From positions 1-11,864 of the forward strand of contig JBEDND010000030.1 in the NCBI GenBank assembly GCA_041170785.1: a DNA stretch of 11,864 nucleotides. Reading direction: 5' to 3'. Below, in pieces: positions 1 to 6,339 of this stretch (the stretch's first letter is position 1; each line of letters opens with the position of its first letter). Source of the stretch: REEB481 sp041170785 (lineage in GTDB: Bacteria > Bacteroidota > Bacteroidia > NS11-12g > UBA955). Made by a program: the position numbers and the translations under genes. The notes beneath the pieces are model-generated. The model did not search any database. It was not told the origin of the DNA and was given only the letters and a program-made list of their open reading frames with translations.

Positions 1-304
1 GGAGCATCCCGAAAAGCGGAGCGACCGGGACGATTCCTGTCGAGGCTACTAGATTGTTTGATTCCGCTGATGAGCGGGAGCATCCCGAAAAGCGCAGCGA
101 TCGGGACGATGCTTGCCGAGGCTACTAATTAGTTTGATCCCGCTGATGAGCGGGAGCATCCCGAAAAGCGGAGCGATCGGGACGATGCTTGCCGAGGCTA
201 CCAGATTGTTTGATCCCGCATTTAAGCGGGAGCATCCCGAAAAGCGGAGCGATCGGGACGATTCCTGTCGAGGCTACTAAATTGTTTGATCCTGCCAGCA
301 ATCG
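1..304. repeat. Array of four 76-bp tandem repeats with two palindromes per unit
   Basis: Four units begin at 1, 77, 153 and 229 with the shared opening GGAGCATCCCGAAAAGCG, so the period is exactly 76 bp. Each unit contains a first inverted repeat (TCCCGA, 12-nt loop, TCGGGA; slightly altered in unit 1, which reads gaccggga). A second one spans the unit junction (CCCGCT-GATG-AGCGGG; its loop is changed to ATTTAA at 215-230, with the GC arms kept). The middle varies between two versions, ATTCCTGTCGAGG (units 1 and 4) and ATGCTTGCCGAGG (units 2 and 3). The last unit decays after about 290. A period of 76 is not a multiple of three and no open frame crosses the array, so it is not a coding repeat. 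All parts of the unit are conserved, so it is not a repeat-spacer CRISPR. The first base already lies in a unit, so the array may extend left. It resembles REP/BIME-like intergenic palindromes, but that label is inference. Confidence 0.9.
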
Positions 305-310
305 GGACGA

Positions 311-326
311 AATTGCGAATGCAATT
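311..326. repeat. Short perfect inverted repeat at the edge of the 76-bp array
   Basis: AATTGC-GAAT-GCAATT forms a perfect 6-bp stem with a 4-nt loop. It lies between the decayed last unit of the tandem array and the 3' end of the minus-strand gene ending at 375. It could act as a weak transcription end for that gene, but no clear T-run follows on the minus strand, so I do not call it a terminator. Confidence 0.4.
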
Positions 327-374
327 ACAAACCAGAATTATATCTAAATGGTGGTTTATTGCATCGGCTGTCCA

Positions 375-767
375 TCATTCCGGCACAGCCCATTCGATGA
401 GCTGAACCGCATACTTCATTCCCGCTTTACAAACAGATACACTGATGTTGCCATCGTAGCCCATCGACAAATGACAGGTATCATAGCCTGCATTAAGCAC
501 ATTAAGTACCTTTCGATTCACCTTCCCAACTTCCTGCCTGTATTTGATGATATCCGGCCTCCCCTTCACAGGGAACTTCGCTTTCAAAGCCAGTAAAACC
601 CCGTTCCACAAGGCGTTGCCAGCCATTTTTACGTATTTGGGATCGGAATAATAATCGCCGTCCTTTCCGGCCTTGAGCAGGCATTCGCGGGCGTTTTCCA
701 CGTAGCGCATGGCTTCGGCCCGGTAGTTTTTGTGTGATCCTTTGGTTTTGTTTTTAACGGTATCCAT
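375..767 (-). CDS. DUF5618-like small protein, downstream copy of a tandem pair
   Basis: A 130-residue protein without signal peptide or membrane segment, so probably cytoplasmic. The composition suggests an all-helical fold. A conserved core near residues 19-61 contains AMRYVENARECL and DYYSDPKYVKMAG, and a later motif reads CHLSMGYDG. This pattern resembles DUF5618, a family I know only from Bacteroidota and whose function is not established; the assignment is from memory of the family pattern, not from a search. The start is ATG at 767, and a nearly identical start and leader are found in the neighbour at 894-1301. Residues 1-73 match that neighbour in 72 positions (S11 here, P11 there), but the last 57 residues match in only about 56%. 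The helical layout is loosely reminiscent of HEPN bundles, but no R-x4-6-H catalytic motif is seen, so that is speculation. Confidence 0.8.
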   Translation of the reverse strand: MDTVKNKTKGSHKNYRAEAMRYVENARECLLKAGKDGDYYSDPKYVKMAGNALWNGVLLALKAKFPVKGRPDIIKYRQEVGKVNRKVLNVLNAGYDTCHLSMGYDGNISVSVCKAGMKYAVQLIEWAVPE

Positions 768-815
768 AAGTATAAAAAGATTGATGGCACTAAGTTATTC
801 AATAGGTTGGCGAAC
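551..815. repeat. Direct repeat, copy A (5' half of a DUF5618-like gene plus leader)
   Basis: This stretch pairs with 1085-1349 at a constant offset of 534 bp. I count about seven substitutions in the coding part (551-767). The leader at 768-810 is identical to 1302-1344, and after one C/T change GAAC follows in both. Similarity stops abruptly at 816. On the other side, towards 375, the genes continue in alignment but with many differences. The block therefore marks a recent duplication or conversion tract. Confidence 0.88.
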
Positions 816-854
816 ATGAGCCTCGGAAAAAAAATAAGCGATTACACGTGGATG

Positions 855-876
855 ATTCAGACAAAGCAATCTGAAT
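855..876. repeat. Inverted repeat between the two DUF5618-like genes
   Basis: ATTCAGA, an 8-nt loop (CAAAGCAA) and TCTGAAT form a perfect 7-bp stem. It starts 17 bp beyond the stop codon of the minus-strand gene 894-1301 and lies before the leader of the next copy. It may end or attenuate transcription between the two copies. The T-run (876-879) lies on the plus-strand side, so on the minus strand it lacks a typical terminator tail. Confidence 0.45.
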
Positions 877-893
877 TTTAAGGGAATTGGCCT

Positions 894-1301
894 TTAATCA
901 GCTACTTCTTCTTCCGGCGCAGCCCATTCGATCAGTTCAACAGCCAGTTTAAACGCTTCGCTGCTCAGGGAGGCTTTTAATTCGCCATCGTAACCCATAG
1001 ACAAATGGCAATAATTGTATGCACTGTTCAAGGCCTTGAGCTTCGAACGGTTCACAGCGCCCACGGCTTGCTGGTATTTCTGAATATCCGGCCTCCCTTT
1101 CACCGGGAACTTCGCTTTCAAAGCCAGTAAAACCCCGTTCCACAAGGCGTTGCCGGCCATTTTTACGTATTTGGGGTCGGAATAATAATCGCCGTCCTTT
1201 CCGGCCTTGAGCAGGCATTCGCGGGCGTTTTCCACGTAGCGCATGGCTTCGGCCCGGTAGTTTTTGTGTGGACCTTTGGTTTTATTTTTAACGGTATCCA
1301 T
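894..1301 (-). CDS. DUF5618-like small protein, upstream copy of a tandem pair
   Basis: A 135-residue soluble protein paralogous to the one at 375-767 and read in the same direction, with 126 bp between them. The start is ATG at 1301 (MDTVKNKTKG). The core motifs RYVENARECL, DYYSDPKYVKM and CHLSMGYDG are all present, so both copies appear intact. This copy ends with an acidic extension (PEEEVAD) that the other lacks. The leader upstream, AAGTATAAAAAGATTGATGG on the plus strand, is repeated exactly before the second copy, so both may carry the same expression signals. I could not find a clean TTG/TAnnTTTG pair or a Shine-Dalgarno there. Assignment to DUF5618 is by recalled family pattern. Function is unknown. 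A role linked to the neighbouring repeat array is possible but unsupported. Confidence 0.8.
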   Translation of the reverse strand: MDTVKNKTKGPHKNYRAEAMRYVENARECLLKAGKDGDYYSDPKYVKMAGNALWNGVLLALKAKFPVKGRPDIQKYQQAVGAVNRSKLKALNSAYNYCHLSMGYDGELKASLSSEAFKLAVELIEWAAPEEEVAD

Positions 1302-1349
1302 AAGTATAAAAAGATTGATGGCACTAAGTTATTCAATAGGTTGGTGAAC
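1085..1349. repeat. Direct repeat, copy B (5' half of a DUF5618-like gene plus leader)
   Basis: Partner of 551-815. Identity covers codons 1-73 of the gene and about 48 bp of upstream leader, ending at 1349 with GAAC. Beyond that point the flanks share nothing visible. Because the leader is included, both copies would start with the same promoter-proximal sequence. Confidence 0.88.
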
Positions 1350-1411
1350 ACACAGGGCCCATGGAAAATAAATGTTTGCACACGGCTACGCGCACATCCC
1401 AAACCTGTGTT

Positions 1412-1445
1412 TTGCTTCATTCATGCTGCAGAAATCCTAAATTTG
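1412..1445 (+). promoter_or_regulatory. Bacteroidota-type promoter for the secreted protein at 1462
   Basis: TAAATTTG at 1438-1445 is a perfect match to the -7 element TAnnTTTG. TTG at 1412-1414 lies 23 nt upstream, the long end of the spacing accepted for Flavobacterium promoters; TTC at 1416-1418 lies 19 nt upstream as an alternative. The predicted start of transcription is about 1450, giving a very short leader before ATG at 1462. Confidence 0.6.
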
Positions 1446-1461
1446 ACGTTCTATTCCGAAC

Positions 1462-2193
1462 ATGAAACCATCTTTCCTGAGAAACCTTCTACCGATGATG
1501 GGTCTGCTGTCTGTAAGCACCCTTTGGGCACAAACCAAAACCATTGAAGAAAATGCCAATTTCGATGTGCGCATCAGCCTTTCAAAGCTGGAAAGTGATT
1601 CCAAAAAGGATAAATACCTCATGGAGGTTTCGCTCGTAAACAAGCGCGATTATGATCTTTTTTACGCCGTTGCAAAGGGTACCGCAGAGCAAAATGTGAA
1701 TACAGCCATGGGCTCACTGAAAGTGCATAATGCCACCGGCCTCATCAAGTCAACTTCCGTGAGCGGATCACCTACCCGCTGGGAAACCACCAACAACGAA
1801 ATGTTGGTACAGCTGGCCAAGAATGCAAACATCAAATCCCAGTTCAAGTTTTCTGTACCGAAAGGAAACCAGCCTGTGGTGACATATACCGCCGTAAATA
1901 CACCCAAGAAACTCGATGAATTCAGTTTGCGACTGAATGCCGCCCTGGTGAATGGAACCTGGAACAGCAGCTGCCTCACTTCGCCCATCACACTGTCATA
2001 CGTTGATACCGGAGCCGTACACTATATCCTGCAATCCATCAACGGACGTTACATCAAGTGGCTGAAACAAACAGAAAACACCTTCACCCGCGCAGAATCT
2101 TTTGGTACTACCCTGAGCTTCAACCGCTCCAACGGACAATTCTTCTATACCAATACCGACGGGATTTTTTGCGTTTGGCGTAAAGAAGACTAA
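1462..2193 (+). CDS. Secreted hypothetical protein
   Basis: The 243-residue product starts with a classic Sec signal peptide: K2, R7, a hydrophobic stretch LLPMMGLLSVSTL, and a likely cut after A23 (LWA|Q). There is no lipobox cysteine, so it is probably periplasmic or released. The mature part is rich in beta-prone segments (FDVRISLSKLE, YLMEVSLVNKRDYDLF, KSQFKFSVPKG, VVTYTAV) and reads like one or two immunoglobulin-like beta domains. Two cysteines near the end (SSCLTS and IFCVW) could form a disulfide. I do not recognise the family. The ATG at 1462 is supported by the signal peptide and by the promoter ending at 1445. The gene stands alone: its left neighbours are on the other strand and the next plus-strand gene has its own possible promoter. 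It could be a component of a surface structure, but nothing shows this. Confidence 0.85.
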   Translation: MKPSFLRNLLPMMGLLSVSTLWAQTKTIEENANFDVRISLSKLESDSKKDKYLMEVSLVNKRDYDLFYAVAKGTAEQNVNTAMGSLKVHNATGLIKSTSVSGSPTRWETTNNEMLVQLAKNANIKSQFKFSVPKGNQPVVTYTAVNTPKKLDEFSLRLNAALVNGTWNSSCLTSPITLSYVDTGAVHYILQSINGRYIKWLKQTENTFTRAESFGTTLSFNRSNGQFFYTNTDGIFCVWRKED

Positions 2194-2275
2194 CATCCAT
2201 CAAGGGCTGAACAACCTTTTGGCCTTCGGCAACGATTCATCGGTAAAAACGCTTTTTATGTAACTTCTTCGCAGC

Positions 2276-2302
2276 TTGGCTGTTTGTAAGCTTGTATCCT
2301 TG
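2276..2302 (+). promoter_or_regulatory. Possible promoter of the DUF5686 gene
   Basis: TTG at 2276-2278 and TATCCTTG at 2295-2302 (one mismatch to TAnnTTTG) are 16 nt apart, just under the usual range. Transcription would start close to the GTG at 2309, implying almost no leader. This reading treats the TTG at 2276 as a promoter element rather than a start codon. Confidence 0.3.
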
Positions 2303-2308
2303 CATTTT

Positions 2309-4789
2309 GTGAAGCATCTGCCGATTATCTGTGTGCTGTTCCTGGCAACCGCCCACCTGACCCAAGCTCAGGATGTTTCTGTGGCCTGTACGGTTCGGGA
2401 TACTTCCATGATTCCGCTGAATGACGTAGTGGTGTTTATCAAAGATGGAAGGCTGTTGGGTCGTACCGACGGCAAAGGGTTTTTCAGCACCAAACTCGCA
2501 GAGGGTACCTACGAGCTGGTGTTCAGCAACCAACAATACGAGCGCGCCGTTGTACCCGTAACGCTTAGGTCAGGCGCGCAGGCCGATACGTTTGTGGTGT
2601 TGCTCACGCCCAAATCGGTCACCTACGACGAAGTGGTGATCACCACGCGCCGCAAAGATCCTGCACCCGAAGTGATGCGACAGGCCATCAGGAACCGCGA
2701 CCGCTGGGCTTTGCAGTTTCAGAGCCTGCAAAGTGAATTGTACATCCGCGCGGTGGAACAGGTTGAAACGCCTCCAGCAAAGAAACGCAGTGGCTTTGTG
2801 GCGCAGGAAGAAGAATATGCCGACAGCCTTGCTTCCGCAGAAATTGAGAACGACAGCAATCGGGTTTCATTCAATATGGCTGAAGTAGTGCTCACCAGGC
2901 ATTTCCGGCAGCCCGGAAAGGTCAAGGAAGTGCGCAACGGGGTTTCCAAACGCGGCGATCCCTCGGGCCTTTTTTACCTTTCCACCACCGAAGCCGACTT
3001 CAGCCTCAACCGCAACCTTATCTACATCCCATCCCTCAGCGATCAGCCAATGCTGTCGCCGCTCAGCAGTACCGCCATGCTCGGCTATAAATTCAAGCTG
3101 CTGAAAATCCTTGACGACAGCAATGGCACCAAGGTGTATCGCATCAGTGTGAAACCCCGTCAAACCACCAATGCACTGTTCAGCGGGGTTGTGGAAGTGG
3201 TGGACAGCCTGTTCTACCTGCGCGCTGTATCATTGGATTTCCCGCCTCACGTGCTGAACGAATACGACAAATTCAGCTTCTCCCAGAAATTCAGCTTTCA
3301 GGACTCCTTCCTGCTTCCGCAAAGACTGGATCTGAATTATACCGCCAAGGCGGGAAAGGCGCGCTATTCGGGCAATACGATGGTGCGGTACCGCGGCCAT
3401 GAGGTCAACAAAAGCTATCCGCCGCGTTTCTTCGACAACGAGTTAAGCAGCGCCAGCAAAGAGGCCTACGAACGCGACAGCAGCTATTGGGCTGGCAACA
3501 GGATGGAACCACTGAATGAACAGGAAATGCGTTTCGTGAACCGCGATGATTCCATCCGCAGGGTGCGGGAAAGCAAAGCCTATAAAGACAGTATCACGCG
3601 AGACATTAATAAGGTGACGCTGTCGAAACTGTTCTTGTTCGGACAAGAGTACGTGAATCCCGACAAAGGCTGGGACCTCGGTTTTATTCCATTGCTGTTC
3701 ATCTACAATCCGGCCATGATTGGCGGTGGACGGGTGAATCTGCGTGTTGGCGCTTCAAAGGAACTGAAAAACAAACAACGCTTCTCGCTGAGTCCGAACC
3801 TGAATATGGGCGTCAACAACAAGGATTTGAAAGGAGATATTTCCGGCAGTTGGCTCTACAATCCCTTTTCACGCGGAACCATCAGTGTTTCGATGGGAAG
3901 GAATTTTGGATTTATCAATCCATTTGATGCCTATATCAACCTGTTCCGCAGATCCAATTTCTACGAACATAATTACCTGAACCTTACGCACAGGGGAGAA
4001 CTGCTGAACGGCCTGTATCTGGGCGTGGCTGCCGAGTTCAGCGACCGTCGCGACATTTCCGGTTACCGCTTCGATGCCATTGGCGATTCGCTGTTCCCGG
4101 ACAACCGGCCGGTGCGCTTTGATCCCTACACTGCAGCCTACACACGAATCACGCTGTGGTACACTCCGTTCCAGAAATACATGCGTGAACCCTATCAAAA
4201 GGTAATCTTGGGCTCTAACTGGCCCACATTTGTGGCGCAGTACCGCAAAGGCTGGAAAGGAGTAGCGGGTTCACAGGCTGACTTTGATTACCTGGAGTTT
4301 CGGATGGAGCATGAATTTCCGCTGGGATTGGTAGGCCGCAGCGAGTTCAGAATGACCACAGGCAGGTTTTACAATTCCCGAAATGTACAGCTGATTGATT
4401 ACAAGTACCAGCGCCGTGGCGATCCCTTCCTGCTCACTGCGCCGCTGTACACCTTTCAGATGCTCGACAGCACTTATCCCACGTTCAACAGGTATTTCGA
4501 CGGGCATTACATCCATCGATTCAACGGCAGCATTGTGAATAAAATCCCCTTCATGAAGTTCCTGGAGTTGCGCGAAGTGGCAGGCGGTTCTTTCCTGTTT
4601 TCTTCGGAACGAAATATGCGTCACCTCGAAGCATTCGCCGGTATTGAGCGCGTATTTCGCCTGTGGCGGGAACGGATTAAAATAGGATTTTATTACTCGG
4701 CAGCCACTTCCAATCAATGGAACGGTTTGCGCAGTACCTGGAAGTTTGGCTTCAGTACCTACGATCGTTTCACGAATCAGTGGAACTGA
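2309..4789 (+). CDS. DUF5686 outer-membrane protein with carboxypeptidase-regulatory-like domain
   Basis: About 826 residues from GTG at 2309. The frame is open from TTG 2276, but no ATG lies near the N-terminus, and GTG gives a compact signal peptide (VKHLPIICVLFLATAHLTQA|Q). Residues about 24-100 form a CarboxypepD_reg-like beta-sandwich (VACTVRD, GRTDGKGFF, GTYELVFSN), the fold also found at the start of TonB-dependent receptors. From about 105 (TYDEVVITTRR, then the helical VMRQAIRNRDRW) the protein follows the DUF5686 family. The C-terminal half has alternating aromatic and polar strands typical of an outer-membrane barrel, ending in FSTYDRFTNQWN. No plug domain or TonB box is visible, so it is not a standard SusC receptor. 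The family function is not established; a role in surface assembly or uptake is inference. It converges with the peroxidase gene, with 13 bp between stops. Confidence 0.88.
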   Translation: MKHLPIICVLFLATAHLTQAQDVSVACTVRDTSMIPLNDVVVFIKDGRLLGRTDGKGFFSTKLAEGTYELVFSNQQYERAVVPVTLRSGAQADTFVVLLTPKSVTYDEVVITTRRKDPAPEVMRQAIRNRDRWALQFQSLQSELYIRAVEQVETPPAKKRSGFVAQEEEYADSLASAEIENDSNRVSFNMAEVVLTRHFRQPGKVKEVRNGVSKRGDPSGLFYLSTTEADFSLNRNLIYIPSLSDQPMLSPLSSTAMLGYKFKLLKILDDSNGTKVYRISVKPRQTTNALFSGVVEVVDSLFYLRAVSLDFPPHVLNEYDKFSFSQKFSFQDSFLLPQRLDLNYTAKAGKARYSGNTMVRYRGHEVNKSYPPRFFDNELSSASKEAYERDSSYWAGNRMEPLNEQEMRFVNRDDSIRRVRESKAYKDSITRDINKVTLSKLFLFGQEYVNPDKGWDLGFIPLLFIYNPAMIGGGRVNLRVGASKELKNKQRFSLSPNLNMGVNNKDLKGDISGSWLYNPFSRGTISVSMGRNFGFINPFDAYINLFRRSNFYEHNYLNLTHRGELLNGLYLGVAAEFSDRRDISGYRFDAIGDSLFPDNRPVRFDPYTAAYTRITLWYTPFQKYMREPYQKVILGSNWPTFVAQYRKGWKGVAGSQADFDYLEFRMEHEFPLGLVGRSEFRMTTGRFYNSRNVQLIDYKYQRRGDPFLLTAPLYTFQMLDSTYPTFNRYFDGHYIHRFNGSIVNKIPFMKFLELREVAGGSFLFSSERNMRHLEAFAGIERVFRLWRERIKIGFYYSAATSNQWNGLRSTWKFGFSTYDRFTNQWN

Positions 4790-4802
4790 TGGGCCCTGCG
4801 AA

Positions 4803-5387
4803 TTACTTGCGGATGGCCGCCAGCAACTCTTCGCTCATGGGCGTAACCTTCGAAGGGAAGTAGGCCTGAAGTTTGCCTTCCTCATCTACCAGAAACTTAT
4901 TAAAGTTCCAGCTCACACTTGCATCCATGGCGCCGTTCAGGCTTTTCTGCGTCAGCCATTGATAAACAGGATGCTGTCCTTCACCGCGCACCTTGATTTT
5001 TTCGCTTAATGGAAAGGTAACACCGTAATTCTCCTTGCAAAAAGCACCGATTTCCTCGGCATTGCCAGACTCCTGCATGCCAAACTGATTACAGGGGCAG
5101 CCAATGATGACCAGGCTGTCTTTCATCTTTTGATACAGCGATTCCAGTCCTTCGTATTGAGGCGTGTATCCACAGGCGCTTGCTGTGTTCACAATCAATA
5201 CCTTCTTGCCTTTGAATGAAGAAAACAGAATCGTGTCTTTTCCGTCCAGCGACACCATCTTCAGGTCGTAAAAACTCGCAGAAGGCTCCGCGCCGTTGGC
5301 TGTTGCACTTTTACTCTGGCCGCTCATGCAACCTTTAATCATCAACAGCACCGCACCGGATGCCAGGAAATACCAAATTCTTTTCAT
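4803..5387 (-). CDS. Glutathione peroxidase family thiol peroxidase, exported
   Basis: 194 residues from ATG at 5387; an upstream TTG at 5399 would only add MIKG. The core has all family signatures: NTASACGYT with peroxidatic Cys72, CPCNQFGMQE with Gln105, and WNFNKF with Trp160 and Asn161, the expected Cys-Gln-Trp-Asn set. Cys117 in EEIGAFCKENYGVTFP matches the resolving cysteine of yeast Gpx3 (Cys82), which points to a 2-Cys, thioredoxin-type mechanism rather than use of glutathione. The first 20 residues form a signal sequence ending in IKGC, a possible though imperfect lipobox (Lys before Gly), so the enzyme is likely outside the cytoplasm, perhaps lipid-anchored. It reduces hydrogen or lipid peroxides. 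It is divergent from the lipoprotein at 5462. Family and active site are firm; lipidation is uncertain. Confidence 0.93.
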   Translation of the reverse strand: MKRIWYFLASGAVLLMIKGCMSGQSKSATANGAEPSASFYDLKMVSLDGKDTILFSSFKGKKVLIVNTASACGYTPQYEGLESLYQKMKDSLVIIGCPCNQFGMQESGNAEEIGAFCKENYGVTFPLSEKIKVRGEGQHPVYQWLTQKSLNGAMDASVSWNFNKFLVDEEGKLQAYFPSKVTPMSEELLAAIRK

Positions 5388-5400
5388 GCCCTTAATCAAC

Positions 5401-5411
5401 CACCTGAGGTG
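5401..5411. promoter_or_regulatory. Palindrome in the divergent intergenic region, possible operator
   Basis: CACCT-G-AGGTG is a perfect 5-bp dyad with a single central base, 13 bp upstream of the peroxidase start codon. It could be a regulator site. A dyad this short can occur by chance. Confidence 0.25.
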
Positions 5412-5428
5412 TTATTTTGTTCATGCCA

Positions 5429-5438
5429 TGTGCGCACA
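5429..5438. promoter_or_regulatory. Second palindrome in the divergent intergenic region, possible operator
   Basis: TGTGCGCACA is a perfect 10-bp palindrome, 23 bp upstream of the lipoprotein start at 5462 and next to a weak -7-like TAATTTCG (5445-5452). It may be an operator shared by the divergent genes. No repressor gene is nearby. Confidence 0.25.
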
Positions 5439-5461
5439 AATAACTAATTTCGGGCTTTGGT

Positions 5462-6337
5462 ATGCACTTCAATTCATGGAAGCTTCCTGTGCTCGCAGCC
5501 CTGGCGCTGAGCGCTTGTATTGACGAGGAACCGCCCTTCGTCATCCGAAAAATCGAAAAGCCGCTGAGCGATACCGCCTACCTGATTACATCCATACCGG
5601 CAGCGCAGGACAAACATATCATGCTGCTCGACATCACCGGTGTGCGTTGCAACAATTGTCCGGAAGCAGCACTTAAAGCCAAACAGATTTACGATTCCCG
5701 TTCCGGGAAAGTGCAATTGTTGGCGGTGTACTATACCATTCCCGGAGCATTGATATCCATGCCCTGGAAAGGCGAGGATACATTGAACAACACCGCTGCG
5801 AACGAGCTGATAGACGCTACGGGCGTTGCCGTTAATTCCATGCCCAATGGCATGGTCGATCAGGCGCTGTTTGGTACTTCACGACTGCTGAGCATTAATG
5901 AATGGGATGCCCGTGTGAATGAACGTTTGACGGCAACCACACCGGTAAACCTCGATGTGAGCAGCGCGTTTGATGCATCTAAAGGCGAGGCGGTAGTTAC
6001 GGTAAAGGTGATTTATACCACAGACAGAAGTACCGAGACCCATCGCTTAACCATCGGACTATCAGAAGATGGAATTCTGGGCAAGCAAAGCGACAAAGAC
6101 ACCTCCGGAGGTATTCGCTACGGCTACACACACAACCATGTGTTGCGCAGCACGCTCACCGCTGCCTCCGGCGATATTTTACAAGCTTCACTGCAGGCCG
6201 GAAGGGTTTTTGAAAAACAATTTCGCGTAAAACTGAAGCCGCACTGGAAGCCCGAAGAGATGCACGTGTTCGCTTTTGTTCAGAATGACGCGGATAAAAC
6301 CATCCTGAACTGCCGCGATACCAAGTTGAAACCCTGA
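5462..6337 (+). CDS. Omp28-type lipoprotein with thioredoxin-like CxxC motif
   Basis: 291 residues. The N-terminus is a clear lipoprotein signal: hydrophobic LPVLAALAL, then the lipobox LSAC with Cys19, followed by acidic IDEE, a pattern compatible with outer-membrane or surface export in Bacteroidota. After a short linker, residues about 51-150 look thioredoxin-like: HIMLLDITGVRCNNCPEAA carries Cys63-x-x-Cys66, followed by VQLLAVYYT and a proline-containing NSMPNG loop where thioredoxins have their cis-proline. This is the Omp28-related arrangement (TG-x-x-C-x-x-CP). The C-terminal part (about 155-290) is beta-rich and unassigned. Omp28-family members are surface lipoproteins, and the CxxC suggests thiol-disulfide activity or assembly help, but this is not shown. 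ATG at 5462 is fixed by the signal sequence. The recombinase gene begins 2 bp after its stop, so the two are probably co-transcribed. Confidence 0.85.
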   Translation: MHFNSWKLPVLAALALSACIDEEPPFVIRKIEKPLSDTAYLITSIPAAQDKHIMLLDITGVRCNNCPEAALKAKQIYDSRSGKVQLLAVYYTIPGALISMPWKGEDTLNNTAANELIDATGVAVNSMPNGMVDQALFGTSRLLSINEWDARVNERLTATTPVNLDVSSAFDASKGEAVVTVKVIYTTDRSTETHRLTIGLSEDGILGKQSDKDTSGGIRYGYTHNHVLRSTLTAASGDILQASLQAGRVFEKQFRVKLKPHWKPEEMHVFAFVQNDADKTILNCRDTKLKP

Positions 6338-6339
6338 CA

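Noticed and set aside
1..304. CRISPR array
   Set aside because: The full 76-bp unit is conserved, so there are no unique spacers, and no cas gene is present.
348..596. 82-codon plus-strand frame over the first DUF5618-like gene
   Set aside because: It lies opposite a gene with a clear paralogue in the same window and is not preserved in the second copy.
4271..4717. 148-codon minus-strand frame
   Set aside because: Antisense to the barrel part of the DUF5686 protein, with no family resemblance.
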